Position numbers and translations under genes: made by a program. 64,000 bases of DNA from Flavobacterium phragmitis (lineage in GTDB: Bacteria; Bacteroidota; Bacteroidia; Flavobacteriales; Flavobacteriaceae), in contig NZ_FOMH01000004.1 of NCBI RefSeq assembly GCF_900112575.1, forward strand, positions 1 through 64,000, written 5' to 3'. This document shows positions 9,224 through 20,382 of this stretch, piece by piece (position 1 is the first letter of the stretch; each line of letters begins with the position of its first letter). The notes beneath the pieces were generated by a model, which worked only from the letters and a program-made list of their open reading frames with translations, was not told the origin of the DNA and did no database searches.

Positions 9224-11515
9224 ATGAACAAAGAGAGTAAAAAAAGAGAAGCGTTACTGTACCACTCAGAGCCGACTCCAGGAAAAATTCAGGTAGTTCC
9301 AACAAAAAAATATGCAACACAAAGAGACTTATCATTGGCTTATTCGCCGGGAGTTGCAGAACCATGTTTAGCAATTGCAGAAAACATTGATGACGTTTAC
9401 AAATATACAGCAAAAGGTAACCTAGTTGCCGTAATTTCAAACGGTACAGCCGTTTTAGGTTTAGGAGATATTGGTCCAGAAGCAGGGAAACCTGTAATGG
9501 AAGGAAAAGGTTTATTATTTAAAATATTCTCTGATATTGATGTTTTTGATATCGAAGTAGATACAAAAAATGTTGAAGAATTTATTCAGACCGTAAAAAA
9601 TATCGCTCCAACTTTTGGAGGTATTAATCTTGAAGATATCAAAGCGCCAGAATCTTTTGAAATCGAAAGAAGATTAATCGAAGAATTGGATATTCCGGTA
9701 ATGCACGACGATCAGCACGGAACAGCAATTATTTCTTCTGCAGCTTTAATCAACGCATTGGAATTGGCTGGCAAAAAAGCCGAAGATGTAAAAATGGTAG
9801 TTTCAGGAGCAGGATCGGCAGCAATTGCTTGTACCGATTTATATGTTTCATTAGGAGTAAAAGTTGAAAACATTTTAATGTTTAATAGTAAAGGACTTTT
9901 AACAAAAGATAATCCTTCACTTTCGGAACTTCAATTGAAATATGCAATTGACGGAGCTAAAATAGATTTAGCAGAAGCGGTAAAAGGAGCCGATATTTTC
10001 ATTGGATTATCTTCTGGAAATATCCTTTCTCCAGAAATGCTGCTTTCTATGGCAAAAAGCCCAATCGTTTTTGCAATGGCAAATCCGAACCCGGAAATCG
10101 ATTATAATCTGGCTGTAGAAACAAGAAAAGACGTTATTATGGCGACAGGACGTTCAGATTTTCCTAATCAGGTAAACAACGTTTTAGGTTTCCCATATAT
10201 TTTTAGAGGGGCATTAGATGTTCGTGCTAGAAAAATTAACGAAGAAATGAAAATGGCAGCCGTAAAAGCTTTAGCCATTTTAGCAAAAGAACCAGTTCCA
10301 GAGCAGGTTAACGTTGCCTACGGAGCTACAAAATTAGGTTTCGGACAAGAATATATTATTCCAAAACCATTTGATCCTAGATTAATTACAGTTGTGGCAC
10401 CAGCAGTTGCAAAAGCAGCAATGGAATCTGGAGTAGCAAAAAATCCAATTACTGATTGGGTAGCTTATGAAGACACACTGCGTGAGCGCATGGGGAATGA
10501 TAATAAAATGGTTCGCTTAATTACAAACCGTGCCAAATTAGATCCAAAGAAAATTGTTTTTGCAGAAGCTGATCAATTAAATGTTTTAAAAGCGGCTCAA
10601 ATTGTATATGAAGACGGAATTGGATTCCCAATTTTATTAGGAAACAAAGAAGTTATCTTAGAATTAAAGCAAGAATTAGGTTTTGATGCTGATCTTGAAA
10701 TCATTGATCCTAAAACAGACGAAGAAGAAGACAGACGTAACAGATTTGCAAAATCTTTCTGGGAAACAAGAGGGCGCAGAGGAGTTTCAAAATTAGATGC
10801 AGAGAAATTCATGCGCGAAAGAAACTATTTTGCAGCAATGATGGTGAATGAAGGTGAAGCTGATGCATTAGTTACGGGACATTCAAGAAGTTACCCTTCT
10901 GTTGTAAAACCAATGATGCAGTTAATCCCAAAAGCACAAAATGCTTCACTTATAGCAACTGCAAACATGATGTTGACGTCGCGCGGACCAATGTTTTTAT
11001 CAGATACTGCAATCAATATTAATCCATCTGCACAAGATTTGATTAATATTGCAATTATGACTTCAAAAACAGCAAAAATGTTTGGAATTGAGCCTGTTAT
11101 TGCAATGGTTTCGTTCTCAAACTTTGGTTCTTCAACTAGCGAAAGCGCTTCAAAAGTGAGAGAAGCAGTAGCTTATTTACATAAAAATCATCCGGAAATG
11201 ATTGTGGATGGAGAAATTCAGGCAGATTTTGCTTTAAATCAGGAAATGCTTGAAGAGAAATTCCCATTCTCTAAACTGGCTGGTAAAAAAGTAAATACGT
11301 TGATTTTTCCTAATCTGGAATCGGCAAATATCACGTACAAATTGTTAAAAGAATTGTATAAAGTGAATTCAATTGGACCAATTATGATGGGTATGGGTAA
11401 ACCAGTCCACATTTTCCAATTAGGTGCAAGCGTAGAAGAAATGGTAAATATGGCAGCCATTGCTGTTATTGATGCGCAGGAAAAAGAAAGTAAAAAGAAT
11501 AAAGTAACACAATAA
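9224..11515 (+). CDS. maeB: NADP-dependent malic enzyme with C-terminal phosphotransacetylase-like domain
   Basis: 763 residues, the usual length of the MaeB hybrid. The N-terminal malic domain ([11 protein letters not shown], about 38-48) and the NAD(P)-binding malic domain ([44 protein letters not shown]) occupy about residues 15-410. The phosphotransacetylase-like domain runs from about 430 ([42 protein letters not shown]). The enzyme converts malate to pyruvate and CO2 with NADP+ in the cytoplasm; the second domain is thought to be regulatory, binding acetyl-CoA. Single gene with a -7 element 23 bp upstream; no clear terminator before the ruvA promoter. Confidence 0.95.
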   Translation: MNKESKKREALLYHSEPTPGKIQVVPTKKYATQRDLSLAYSPGVAEPCLAIAENIDDVYKYTAKGNLVAVISNGTAVLGLGDIGPEAGKPVMEGKGLLFKIFSDIDVFDIEVDTKNVEEFIQTVKNIAPTFGGINLEDIKAPESFEIERRLIEELDIPVMHDDQHGTAIISSAALINALELAGKKAEDVKMVVSGAGSAAIACTDLYVSLGVKVENILMFNSKGLLTKDNPSLSELQLKYAIDGAKIDLAEAVKGADIFIGLSSGNILSPEMLLSMAKSPIVFAMANPNPEIDYNLAVETRKDVIMATGRSDFPNQVNNVLGFPYIFRGALDVRARKINEEMKMAAVKALAILAKEPVPEQVNVAYGATKLGFGQEYIIPKPFDPRLITVVAPAVAKAAMESGVAKNPITDWVAYEDTLRERMGNDNKMVRLITNRAKLDPKKIVFAEADQLNVLKAAQIVYEDGIGFPILLGNKEVILELKQELGFDADLEIIDPKTDEEEDRRNRFAKSFWETRGRRGVSKLDAEKFMRERNYFAAMMVNEGEADALVTGHSRSYPSVVKPMMQLIPKAQNASLIATANMMLTSRGPMFLSDTAININPSAQDLINIAIMTSKTAKMFGIEPVIAMVSFSNFGSSTSESASKVREAVAYLHKNHPEMIVDGEIQADFALNQEMLEEKFPFSKLAGKKVNTLIFPNLESANITYKLLKELYKVNSIGPIMMGMGKPVHIFQLGASVEEMVNMAAIAVIDAQEKESKKNKVTQ

Positions 11516-11566
11516 AGGTTCTAGTAGGGATTGGATAAATTTGTCGTAGTTTTATGGCATTTTTGT

Positions 11567-11574
11567 TATATTTG
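11567..11574 (+). promoter_or_regulatory. -7 promoter element for ruvA
   Basis: TATATTTG, 20 bp before the ruvA ATG. A TTG at 11541-11543 lies 23 nt upstream, a longer spacer than usual. Confidence 0.55.
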
Positions 11575-11594
11575 ATACTAATAAATTATAGGTA

Positions 11595-12176
11595 ATGATA
11601 GCACATTTGCAGGGAAGATTAGTTGAAAAGAATCCTACAGAAGTTGTAATTGATTGTGGAGGTGTTGGTTATCAGGTGAATATATCGTTGCATACCTTCT
11701 CCTTACTGCCAAATTCTGAAAATATAAAATTGTATACGCATCTTCAGATCAAAGAAGATGCGCATACTTTATATGGTTTTGCTGAAAAATCGGAGCGAGA
11801 AATTTTCAGAATGCTGATTTCTGTTTCGGGAATTGGAGCTGGTATTGCTAGAACGATGCTTTCATCAATAGAACCAAAACAAATTATAAATGCCATTGCA
11901 TCTGGAGATGTTGGCATAATACAGTCCATTAAAGGGATTGGAAACAAAACAGCCCAAAGAGTTATACTTGATTTAAAGGATAAAGTTGTTAAATTGTACG
12001 ATATAGACGAAGTTTTTGCAGTTCAAAACAATAGAAACCGAGATGAAGCGTTATCTGCTCTAGAAGTCCTAGGTTTTGTTCGAAAAGCTTCTGAAAAAGT
12101 AGTAGAAAAGATTGTTAAAGAAGATCCAGAAGCTACTGTAGAAACAATTATCAAGAAAGCTTTAAAAAGCTTATAA
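11595..12176 (+). CDS. ruvA: Holliday junction branch-migration protein RuvA
   Basis: 193 residues, the family's usual size. N-terminal OB-fold (MIAHLQGRLVEKNPTEVVID, GVGYQVNIS), two helix-hairpin-helix motifs at about 71-89 (VSGIGAGIARTML) and 109-130 (IKGIGNKTAQRVILDLKDK), and a C-terminal RuvB-contact domain (DEALSALEVLGF, about 150-193). RuvA tetramers bind four-way DNA junctions and load RuvB for branch migration in recombination repair. The gene lies 24 bp upstream of sprA, so the two may be co-transcribed although their functions are unrelated. Confidence 0.97.
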   Translation: MIAHLQGRLVEKNPTEVVIDCGGVGYQVNISLHTFSLLPNSENIKLYTHLQIKEDAHTLYGFAEKSEREIFRMLISVSGIGAGIARTMLSSIEPKQIINAIASGDVGIIQSIKGIGNKTAQRVILDLKDKVVKLYDIDEVFAVQNNRNRDEALSALEVLGFVRKASEKVVEKIVKEDPEATVETIIKKALKSL

Positions 12177-12200
12177 ATTCATTTTATATAAAAGAATTCT

Positions 12201-15200
12201 ATGCGTAAAATTTGTATTTTGTTGCTGGTCTTACTCTGCGGTAATGTTTTGCTTGCGCAGGTTACCCCGGCAACTCAAGATACAACTAAAACTCAATTTT
12301 CGGTTGGTAAAATTGAGCTTGAAGACCCCCCAAGTGTATTATCGGCTTACAAATACGATCCTATCACAGATCGTTATATTTATACCAACTCAGTTGATGG
12401 TTTTTCTATCGATTACCCTTTAATTCTAACTCCAAGAGAATACGAAGATTTAGTTCTGAAAGAATCCAGAAGGAATTATTTCAGAAAAAAAATGGATGCC
12501 ATTGATGGCAAAAAAACTGGAGCAGAAGCTGCTAAAAAAGATTTACTTCCAAGATATTACATTAATTCAAGTTTGTTCGAAAGTATTTTCGGAAGTAATA
12601 CTATTGATGTAAAGCCCACAGGATCAGTTGAAATGGATTTAGGGTTGCGTTACACTAAACAAGATAACCCTTCATTTTCACCAAGAAACAGATCCAGCTT
12701 GACTTTTGATTTCGATCAAAGAATAAGTATGAGTTTAATGGGGAAAATTGGAACACGTCTAGAAGTTAATGCAAACTACGATACACAATCGACTTTTGCG
12801 TTTCAGAACTTATTTAAACTGGCTTACACACCTTCTGAAGATGACATAGTCCAGAAAGTTGAGGTGGGTAATGTCAGCATGCCATTAAACAGTAGCTTGA
12901 TAAGAGGTGCCCAAAGTTTATTTGGGGTTAAAACGCAATTGCAATTTGGTAGAACTACAATTACTGGAGTATTCTCAGAACAGAAGTCTCAAACCAAAAG
13001 TATAGTCGCAGAAAGTGGAGGGACAGTTCAGAACTTCGATTTGTTTGCGTTGGATTACGATAATGACCGACATTTCTTCCTTTCGCAATATTTTAGAAAT
13101 AAATACGATAACTCTTTACGTAATTATCCACTTATCGACAGCCGTGTTCAGATTACAAGATTAGAAGTGTGGGTTACCAATAAACAGAACAGAGTAATTG
13201 CAAACAATAATAACTTAAGGAATATTATTGCACTTCAGGATTTAGGTGAAGGACAGGTAACTGGCGTGCCTGATAATGAAGTGGTCGTAATTACAAATAC
13301 AGCAGGTTTTTTTAATAATCCTATAGATTCTCCTACGGACAATACAAATAATAAATACGACCCAGCTACTATTGGGCAGGCAGGAAGTTTTTTAAATTCT
13401 AATATTAGAGAAATTGTTACTGCAAATTCTGGTTTTAACAATGCAAATACCAGCGAGGGAACCGATTATTCGATTTTAGAAAACGCCCGTAAATTAACCA
13501 CACAAGAATATACTTTTAATCCGCAGTTAGGATATATCTCATTACAGCAGCGCTTAGCCAATGACGAAATTCTGGCTGTAGCATTTGAGTATACAGTAGG
13601 AGGAAAAGTGTATCAGGTTGGAGAATTTGGTAGCGATGGTGTAGATGCAACTGTAGTTACAGGAAACAACAATGGCAACCAAGCGATTGTATCACAGAGT
13701 TTGGTTTTGAAAATGCTGAAAAGTAGTTTGACAAACGTTAAAAATCCAGTTTGGAACTTGATGATGAAAAACGTCTATCAAATTCCGCAGGCATACCAAA
13801 TCAAACAAGAAGATTTCAGGCTTAATATCCTTTACACAGATCCATCGCCTATAAATTATATTACTCCAGTGACAGGGACAACATTCCCGACCAATCCATC
13901 ACCGGAGGATATGGTAGAAAAAACTCCTTTATTGAATGTTTTTAATCTGGATCGTTTGAATTATAATAATGATCCGCAAACAGGAGGAGATGGTTTCTTC
14001 GATTATGTTCCTGGAGTAACAGTTGATGTACAAAATGCCCGAATTATTTTTACAACAAAAGAACCTTTTGGAGAACTTTTGTTTAGAAAATTAGGAGGCG
14101 GAAACTATAGTGATCCAACGACGTATAACGATAACCAGAGAAAATATGTATTCCAGAATATGTATCGAAATACTCAGGCTGCCGCTTTACAAGAGGGAGA
14201 GAAGAATAAATTTTTATTACGAGGAAAATATAAATCATCAGGAAGTAATGGTATTCCTATTGGCGCATTTAATGTACCGCAAGGATCTGTTGTGGTAACG
14301 GCGGCAGGAAGACGATTGGTGGAGGGAATCGATTATAGTGTCGATTATCAATTAGGAAGAGTGCAGATTTTAGATCCTTCGCTTCAAGCGTCAAATACAC
14401 CTATTGAAGTTTCGCTGGAAAACAATTCTATTTTTGGACAACAGACCAGAAGATTTATGGGAGTAAATGTCGAGCATAAATTTTCAGATAAATTTGTTCT
14501 TGGCGGGACTATTTTAAAGATGACGGAACGTCCTTTTACTCAAAAATCCAGTTACGGGCAAGAATCTGTAAATAATACTATTTTTGGTTTTAACGGAAAC
14601 TATTCAACTGAAGTTCCATTTTTGACCAGATTAGCAAACAAACTGCCAAATGTTGATACAGATGTTCCTTCTAATCTATCGATTCGTGGAGAAGTTGCCT
14701 TCTTAAAACCTGATGCTCCAAAAGCAAGTGATTTTGAAGGAGAAGCAACCATTTATATTGATGACTTTGAAGGAACCCAGACTACAATCGACATGAGGTC
14801 TGCTTATGCTTGGAGTTTGTCATCTGTTCCTTTTATTAATGAAGCCGGAGATCCAACTTTTAATGCTAATTATGAAGACTTAAGGTATGGTTACAAACGA
14901 GCAAAGCTTTCTTGGTACACTATTGACCCTGTTTTTTATGCTTCTAAACCTTCAGGAATATCAAATGATGATTTGTCTTTAAATTCTACGAGAAGGGTTT
15001 ACAGCCGAGAGCTTTATCCAAATACCGATATTGCTCAAGGTCAGATTCAGGTTATTAATACACTAGATTTAACTTATTACCCATCTGAAAGAGGACCTTA
15101 TAACAATAATCCTGATTTTGCGACAACTAATCCTTCAGGGAATTTTGGAGGTATCATGCGTGCTTTAAACTCAACCAATTTTGAGCAGGGGAACGTGGAG

Positions 15201-18200
15201 TATATTCAGTTTTGGGTTTTGGATCCGTATGTTGGAAATGGACAGGCGGAGCCGGGAAATAGCGGAAAAATCTATTTCAATTTAGGTGAAGTTTCTGAAG
15301 ATGTTCTAAAAGACGGAAGGAAACAATACGAAAACGGATTAGGTCCAGGTCAGGTTATGGTAAATCCACGACCAATCTGGGGAGATGTTCCAGCCTCTCA
15401 GTCATTAATCTATGCCTTTGATACCAATGCGGATAATCGTAAAAACCAAGATGTCGGTTTAGATGGTCTTCCAAGTTCAAGAGAAGGTGAAGTTTATACA
15501 AATTATGCAGGAGAGAAAGATCCAGCAGCAGATGATTATACTTATTATTTAAATACAACAGGAGGAGTCTTAGATCGTTATAAAAATTATAATGGAACTG
15601 AAGGTAACTCTGCAGTAAGTGTAGATGATCCAAATCGTGGTTCTACGACACTTCCTGATGTTGAAGACATCAATAGAGATAATACCATGAGTACCATCAA
15701 TGCATATTATGAATATAGTATTGATATAAAACCAGGAATGGAGGTTGGTGATAAATATGTTACAGATGTTAGGCCAACTACCGTTGATCTTCCAAACGGA
15801 GGGACAACCAATGCAAGATGGATTCAATTTAAAATTCCTGTTTCTCAGCCACAAAAAACAATTGGAAATATCACTGATTTTAGATCAATTCGTTTTATGA
15901 GAATGTTTATGACAGGATTTAATGATCAAATGACAGTTCGTTTTGGATCTTTAGATTTGGTTAGAGGAGAATGGAGAAAGTATACAGGAGTATTAGATGC
16001 AAATTATCCTAATCCCGCAGGTGACGGAGTTGAATTTGATGTAGCGGCAGTAAATATTCAGGAGAACGGAACAAAGCAACCAGTAAACTACGTAATTCCG
16101 CCAGGAGTTCAAAGAGAACAATTGTATAACAATAATACAATTATTAATCAAAATGAACAGTCATTGGCTATGAGAATTGGCGGGACTGGTTTACAATATC
16201 AAAATGCAAAAGGAGCGTTTAAAAGTGTGAGTGTTGATATGCGACAGTATAAAAAACTAAAAATGTTTTTACACGCAGAATCGATAACAGGAGAAGTTCC
16301 GTTAGAAGATGATGAAATGATTGGATTTATTCGTTTCGGAAATGACCTTACGCAAAATTTCTATCAAATTGAGATTCCTTTAAAAGTAACTAAACCAGGT
16401 GGCTCAGCTGCTGTAAGTCCAGATTTAGTTTGGATGGATCAAAATAATATTGATTTAGCGATGTCATTGCTGACAAGAATGAAAATATTAGGAATGAATA
16501 TCGATATTAATTCTCCAAAAAGAGATATTAATGGTATTTATTATCCTGATAACGATCCCGATGTTGAAGGAGGAGATAAAGATTCTAAATTAAAATTAGG
16601 TATTAAAGGTAATCCGAATTTTGGTTTGGTTCGAAATTTAATGGTCGGAGTAAAAAGCCAGTCAGACCACAAAGATTTGAAAGGAGAAGTTTGGTTCAAC
16701 GAACTTCGTATGTCCGATTTGGAAAACAAAGGTGGTATGGCAGCTCTATTAAATGTAGATACCAATATGGCCGATTTGATGACATTGTCTGCATCTGGTA
16801 AAAAGAGCACAATTGGTTTTGGATCTTTGGAACAAGGTGCGAACGAAAGAGATCGTGAAGATATTCAGCAGTATAACATTGTAACCAATATAAACTTTGG
16901 AAAATTACTGCCTCAAAAGTGGGGTATAAATCTTCCGTTTAACTATGCAATTGGAGAAGAAGTTATAACGCCGGAATATGATCCTTTTAATCAAGATATC
17001 AAACTGAAACAATTAATTGCAGAGACTACAGATCCAGCAGAAAAAGATAATATTAGAACACGTGCAGTAGATTATACCAAGCGTAAAAGTATTAACTTTA
17101 TTGGAGTAAGAAAGGATAGAGCGCCAGAGCAGAAACCTCATGTTTATGATGTAGAAAACTTTACATTTTCTCAATCCTATAATCAAGTTGAAAGACATGA
17201 TTACGAAGTCGAAGATTATGAAGATGAACAGTCTAGTACGGCTGTAAATTATGCGTACACTTTCCAGCCAAAAGAAATAGTGCCGTTTAAGCAAAACAAA
17301 TTCATGAAAAAAAGTGATTATTGGAAAATGTTGAGTGATTTTAATTTTAATTACCTGCCTTCTAATATTTCTTTTAATTCAAATATCATCAGACAGAGCA
17401 ACCGTCAACAATATAGACAAGTGGAGTTGGAAGAGGGAAGCATTGGTCTTGATCCGCTTTACAGAAGAAATTTTGCCTTTAATTATCAATACGGATTTGC
17501 TTTTAATTTAACCAAATCATTGAGATTAAATTATACAGCTGCTTCTAATAATATTGTTAGAAACTTCTTGAATGATGATAATACACCAAAACCAGATTTT
17601 AATATTTGGGATGATTATTTTGATATTGGTATACCAAACCAGCATTTACAGCAATTAAAATTAGATTATGATATTCCAATCAATAAAATTCCAATTTTTA
17701 GTTTTGTAAAGGCACAGTATTCCTATACTGCCGACTACAATTGGCAGCGATCATCAACAGCTATGTCTACTTATGTTGAGAATGATGTAACTTGGGATTT
17801 AGGGAACACAATTCAAAATGCCAATTCAAATACTTTATCTACAACATTAAACATGAATTTGCTGTATAAATATTTAGGGCTGACTCCAGGAGGAAAACCC
17901 GCAGCAAAGGCTAAACCGGCAGCACCGCCAAAGCCAGGAGAAAAAATTGTAAATACACCTAAGCAAGCTACTAGCAGCAGTCCTTTTTATGATGGATTGA
18001 TTGGCGTATTGACTAGTGTTAAAAATATTCAGATTAACTATACAAAAAATAGCGGAACTGTTTTACCAGGTTATATTCCAGGTGTTGGTTTCTTTGGTAC
18101 ATCAAAACCATCTTTAGGATTTGTCTTTGGAAGTCAGGATGATGTACGTTACGAAGCAGCTAAAAACGGATGGTTGACGACTTATCAGAACTTTAATCAA

Positions 18201-19424
18201 AACTTTACACAGGTAAGCAATAAACTTTTAAAGATTACAGCAAACGTAGATTTATTTCCAGATCTAAAAGTTGATTTATCAATGGATCGTTCGTATTCAG
18301 AAAACTCTTCAGAGCAATATAGCGTAGATCCAACTACTGGAAAATACATGCCTTTGTCTCCGTACACTTATGGGATGTTTTCTATTTCGACTGTATTGAT
18401 AAAAACGGCTTTTTCTACAAGCAACGAAACACAATCTGCTGCATTTGATGATTTCAGAAGTAATCGTTTGATCATTGCCAATCGTTTGGCTGAAGATCAT
18501 TACGGTCCAGGACCTATTCCAAGATATGATGCGTCTACTTTGCCTGCAGAAGATCCGTCAGCACCTGCAGATGATCTCGCAAATCCAAATAATGCTCAGA
18601 GAAAGATAATCCAGTCAAATGATGGTTACCCTATTGGTTTCAGTAAAAGCAATCAGGCGGTTTTACTACCGTCGTTTTTGGCAGCTTATACCGGCGCTGA
18701 TGCATCGAAGTCTTCTACTGGAATTTTTAGAAGTTTCCCAATACCAAACTGGACTGTGAAATATAATGGTTTAATGCGTTATAAATATTTTAAAGATAAT
18801 TTTAAACGTTTCTCTTTACAGCATGCCTATAGAGCTTCTTATACCATAAGTCAGTTTAGATCTAACTTTGATTATTTGGAGAATCCGAATGGACAGGATG
18901 TTAATTCTAACTTCTATAATAAAACCATTATGTCGAATGTCAATTTGGTAGAGCAGTTTAGTCCGCTTATCAGAGTTGATTTTGAGTTGAAAAATTCATT
19001 ACGATTATTGACAGAAGTTAAAAGAGACCGTGCTTTGTCTATGAGTTTTGACAATAATTTATTGACAGAAGTGAAAGGAGTAGAATATGTAGTAGGGTTA
19101 GGATACCGTTTTAAAGATGTTATTTTCTCTTCAAGGCTGGCAGACAATCCAACAGGAATTATCAAAAGTGATATCAACCTTAAAGCAGATTTTTCATTTA
19201 GAAATAATGAAACGTTAGTAAGGTATTTGGATTATGATAATAATCAGCTGGCGGCAGGACAGAATATCTGGACTTTAAAGTTAACTGCTGATTATTCTTT
19301 CAGTAAAAACTTGACTGCGATATTCTATTACGACCATTCGTTCTCGAAAGCTGTGATTTCGACATCATTCCCTTTAACGAATATTAGATCAGGTTTCACA
19401 CTTCGTTATAATTTTGGAAATTAA
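12201..19424 (+). CDS. sprA: Type IX secretion outer-membrane translocon SprA (Sov homologue)
   Basis: 2,407 residues, close to the roughly 2,400 of the F. johnsoniae protein. Signal peptide ending VLLAQ. The sequence consists of long stretches of beta-barrel strands with conserved SprA features (YIDDFEGTQTTIDMRSAYAW, FWVLDPYVGNG, LEVWVTNKQNRV) and ends in an aromatic barrel strand (LRYNFGN). SprA is a very large single-chain outer-membrane barrel that exports type IX cargo such as gliding adhesins and enzymes; in other species it binds PorV and a plug protein. A low-complexity Ala/Pro/Lys linker occurs around residue 1,900. Synteny ruvA-sprA-gcvH-vanZ-deoC-remB supports the call. No frameshift is seen over 7.2 kb. 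Confidence 0.96.
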   Translation: MRKICILLLVLLCGNVLLAQVTPATQDTTKTQFSVGKIELEDPPSVLSAYKYDPITDRYIYTNSVDGFSIDYPLILTPREYEDLVLKESRRNYFRKKMDAIDGKKTGAEAAKKDLLPRYYINSSLFESIFGSNTIDVKPTGSVEMDLGLRYTKQDNPSFSPRNRSSLTFDFDQRISMSLMGKIGTRLEVNANYDTQSTFAFQNLFKLAYTPSEDDIVQKVEVGNVSMPLNSSLIRGAQSLFGVKTQLQFGRTTITGVFSEQKSQTKSIVAESGGTVQNFDLFALDYDNDRHFFLSQYFRNKYDNSLRNYPLIDSRVQITRLEVWVTNKQNRVIANNNNLRNIIALQDLGEGQVTGVPDNEVVVITNTAGFFNNPIDSPTDNTNNKYDPATIGQAGSFLNSNIREIVTANSGFNNANTSEGTDYSILENARKLTTQEYTFNPQLGYISLQQRLANDEILAVAFEYTVGGKVYQVGEFGSDGVDATVVTGNNNGNQAIVSQSLVLKMLKSSLTNVKNPVWNLMMKNVYQIPQAYQIKQEDFRLNILYTDPSPINYITPVTGTTFPTNPSPEDMVEKTPLLNVFNLDRLNYNNDPQTGGDGFFDYVPGVTVDVQNARIIFTTKEPFGELLFRKLGGGNYSDPTTYNDNQRKYVFQNMYRNTQAAALQEGEKNKFLLRGKYKSSGSNGIPIGAFNVPQGSVVVTAAGRRLVEGIDYSVDYQLGRVQILDPSLQASNTPIEVSLENNSIFGQQTRRFMGVNVEHKFSDKFVLGGTILKMTERPFTQKSSYGQESVNNTIFGFNGNYSTEVPFLTRLANKLPNVDTDVPSNLSIRGEVAFLKPDAPKASDFEGEATIYIDDFEGTQTTIDMRSAYAWSLSSVPFINEAGDPTFNANYEDLRYGYKRAKLSWYTIDPVFYASKPSGISNDDLSLNSTRRVYSRELYPNTDIAQGQIQVINTLDLTYYPSERGPYNNNPDFATTNPSGNFGGIMRALNSTNFEQGNVEYIQFWVLDPYVGNGQAEPGNSGKIYFNLGEVSEDVLKDGRKQYENGLGPGQVMVNPRPIWGDVPASQSLIYAFDTNADNRKNQDVGLDGLPSSREGEVYTNYAGEKDPAADDYTYYLNTTGGVLDRYKNYNGTEGNSAVSVDDPNRGSTTLPDVEDINRDNTMSTINAYYEYSIDIKPGMEVGDKYVTDVRPTTVDLPNGGTTNARWIQFKIPVSQPQKTIGNITDFRSIRFMRMFMTGFNDQMTVRFGSLDLVRGEWRKYTGVLDANYPNPAGDGVEFDVAAVNIQENGTKQPVNYVIPPGVQREQLYNNNTIINQNEQSLAMRIGGTGLQYQNAKGAFKSVSVDMRQYKKLKMFLHAESITGEVPLEDDEMIGFIRFGNDLTQNFYQIEIPLKVTKPGGSAAVSPDLVWMDQNNIDLAMSLLTRMKILGMNIDINSPKRDINGIYYPDNDPDVEGGDKDSKLKLGIKGNPNFGLVRNLMVGVKSQSDHKDLKGEVWFNELRMSDLENKGGMAALLNVDTNMADLMTLSASGKKSTIGFGSLEQGANERDREDIQQYNIVTNINFGKLLPQKWGINLPFNYAIGEEVITPEYDPFNQDIKLKQLIAETTDPAEKDNIRTRAVDYTKRKSINFIGVRKDRAPEQKPHVYDVENFTFSQSYNQVERHDYEVEDYEDEQSSTAVNYAYTFQPKEIVPFKQNKFMKKSDYWKMLSDFNFNYLPSNISFNSNIIRQSNRQQYRQVELEEGSIGLDPLYRRNFAFNYQYGFAFNLTKSLRLNYTAASNNIVRNFLNDDNTPKPDFNIWDDYFDIGIPNQHLQQLKLDYDIPINKIPIFSFVKAQYSYTADYNWQRSSTAMSTYVENDVTWDLGNTIQNANSNTLSTTLNMNLLYKYLGLTPGGKPAAKAKPAAPPKPGEKIVNTPKQATSSSPFYDGLIGVLTSVKNIQINYTKNSGTVLPGYIPGVGFFGTSKPSLGFVFGSQDDVRYEAAKNGWLTTYQNFNQNFTQVSNKLLKITANVDLFPDLKVDLSMDRSYSENSSEQYSVDPTTGKYMPLSPYTYGMFSISTVLIKTAFSTSNETQSAAFDDFRSNRLIIANRLAEDHYGPGPIPRYDASTLPAEDPSAPADDLANPNNAQRKIIQSNDGYPIGFSKSNQAVLLPSFLAAYTGADASKSSTGIFRSFPIPNWTVKYNGLMRYKYFKDNFKRFSLQHAYRASYTISQFRSNFDYLENPNGQDVNSNFYNKTIMSNVNLVEQFSPLIRVDFELKNSLRLLTEVKRDRALSMSFDNNLLTEVKGVEYVVGLGYRFKDVIFSSRLADNPTGIIKSDINLKADFSFRNNETLVRYLDYDNNQLAAGQNIWTLKLTADYSFSKNLTAIFYYDHSFSKAVISTSFPLTNIRSGFTLRYNFGN

Positions 19425-19461
19425 TTTTAGGTTTCTAAACTAGATTTCATTAGAAGATTAT

Positions 19462-19469
19462 TACATTTG
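19462..19469 (+). promoter_or_regulatory. -7 promoter element for gcvH
   Basis: TACATTTG, 40 bp before the gcvH ATG, in the short gap after sprA. It suggests gcvH is transcribed independently of sprA. Confidence 0.55.
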
Positions 19470-19509
19470 TGGCTTAAATTTTAAATTATCAATTTTCAAA
19501 CATACTATT

Positions 19510-19890
19510 ATGAGCATACCAGCAAATTTAAAGTACACAAAAGATCACGAATGGGTTAGCATCGAAGGAGATGTTGCGACTGTAGGAATTACTCATTTTG
19601 CACAAAAAGAGTTAGGAGATATCGTGTATGTTGAGGTAGAAACTTTAGATCAGACACTTTCAAAAGATGAGGTTTTTGGAACTGTTGAGGCTGTAAAAAC
19701 AGTTTCAGATTTATTCTTGCCATTAACAGGTGAAATCATTGCTTTTAATGAAGATTTAGAAAGTGCTCCAGAAACTGTAAATTCAGATCCTTACGGAGCT
19801 GGATGGATGATTAAAATTAAAATTGCTGATGCTTCAGAAATTGATACTTTATTATCTGACCAAGCTTATAAAGATTTAATCGGTGCCTAA
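19510..19890 (+). CDS. gcvH: Glycine cleavage system H protein
   Basis: 126 residues, full family length. The sequence shows [10 protein letters not shown] at the N-terminus, [17 protein letters not shown], and the lipoylation site in [10 protein letters not shown] (Lys of AVKTVSD at about residue 63). The lipoyl-lysine carries the aminomethyl group between the P, T and L proteins in glycine breakdown. The other glycine-cleavage genes are not in this window. The stop codon overlaps the start of the VanZ-family gene, suggesting translational coupling. Confidence 0.97.
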   Translation: MSIPANLKYTKDHEWVSIEGDVATVGITHFAQKELGDIVYVEVETLDQTLSKDEVFGTVEAVKTVSDLFLPLTGEIIAFNEDLESAPETVNSDPYGAGWMIKIKIADASEIDTLLSDQAYKDLIGA

Positions 19891-20266
19891 ACAACTCTTA
19901 TTAATTTGGGCGATTATCTGCTCGGGAATTATAGCGTATCTGTGTCTAACAGATTCGGGTAATTTGCCGGTAGTTAATTTTCCAAGTTTGGATAAAATTG
20001 TACATTTCTGTTTCCATTTTGGATTTACAATTTCGTGGATTTTGTTTTTCAAAAAAGAATTAAAAGGAAAAGAAGCAGACGATTATAAAGCGTATTTGAT
20101 TTCGTTTATATTCTCTGTCTTTTTTGGGATTACAATCGAGATTCTGCAAAATGCCCTTACAGTTACAAGAGCGGCAGATATTTCAGATGTTTTGGCCAAT
20201 GCACTTGGGGCGTTTGCGGCAGTTTTTTCTGCTATCGCTTTCAAAAAGCAGATAGATAAGATATAA
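19883..20266 (+). CDS. VanZ-family small membrane protein
   Basis: 127 residues with four hydrophobic segments and the VanZ-like pattern: [20 protein letters not shown], then FGITIEILQ, then [15 protein letters not shown]. The family is widespread and its biochemical role is not established; VanZ itself gives low-level teicoplanin resistance, which should not be assumed here. Start is GTG at 19883, overlapping the gcvH stop by 8 bp; no later start keeps the first membrane segment. A strong terminator follows. Confidence 0.85.
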   Translation: MPKQLLLIWAIICSGIIAYLCLTDSGNLPVVNFPSLDKIVHFCFHFGFTISWILFFKKELKGKEADDYKAYLISFIFSVFFGITIEILQNALTVTRAADISDVLANALGAFAAVFSAIAFKKQIDKI

Positions 20267-20272
20267 AATAGT

Positions 20273-20297
20273 AAAACCCACTTCGGTGGGTTTTTTT
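20273..20297 (+). terminator. Terminator after gcvH-vanZ
   Basis: AAAACCCAC-ttcg-GTGGGTTTT, a UUCG-type tetraloop hairpin followed by a run of T. Confidence 0.92.
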
Positions 20298-20347
20298 CTG
20301 CAAGAAAATCAAAGTTTTAAAAGACTATTTTTTATCAATATAAAATG

Positions 20348-20355
20348 TACTTTTG
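20348..20355 (+). promoter_or_regulatory. -7 promoter element for deoC
   Basis: TACTTTTG. It overlaps the most upstream in-frame TTG (20353), so that TTG cannot be the start; the ATG at 20383 is. Confidence 0.6.
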
Positions 20356-20382
20356 TGCTGGTTTTCTGCAACTTTGATTGTT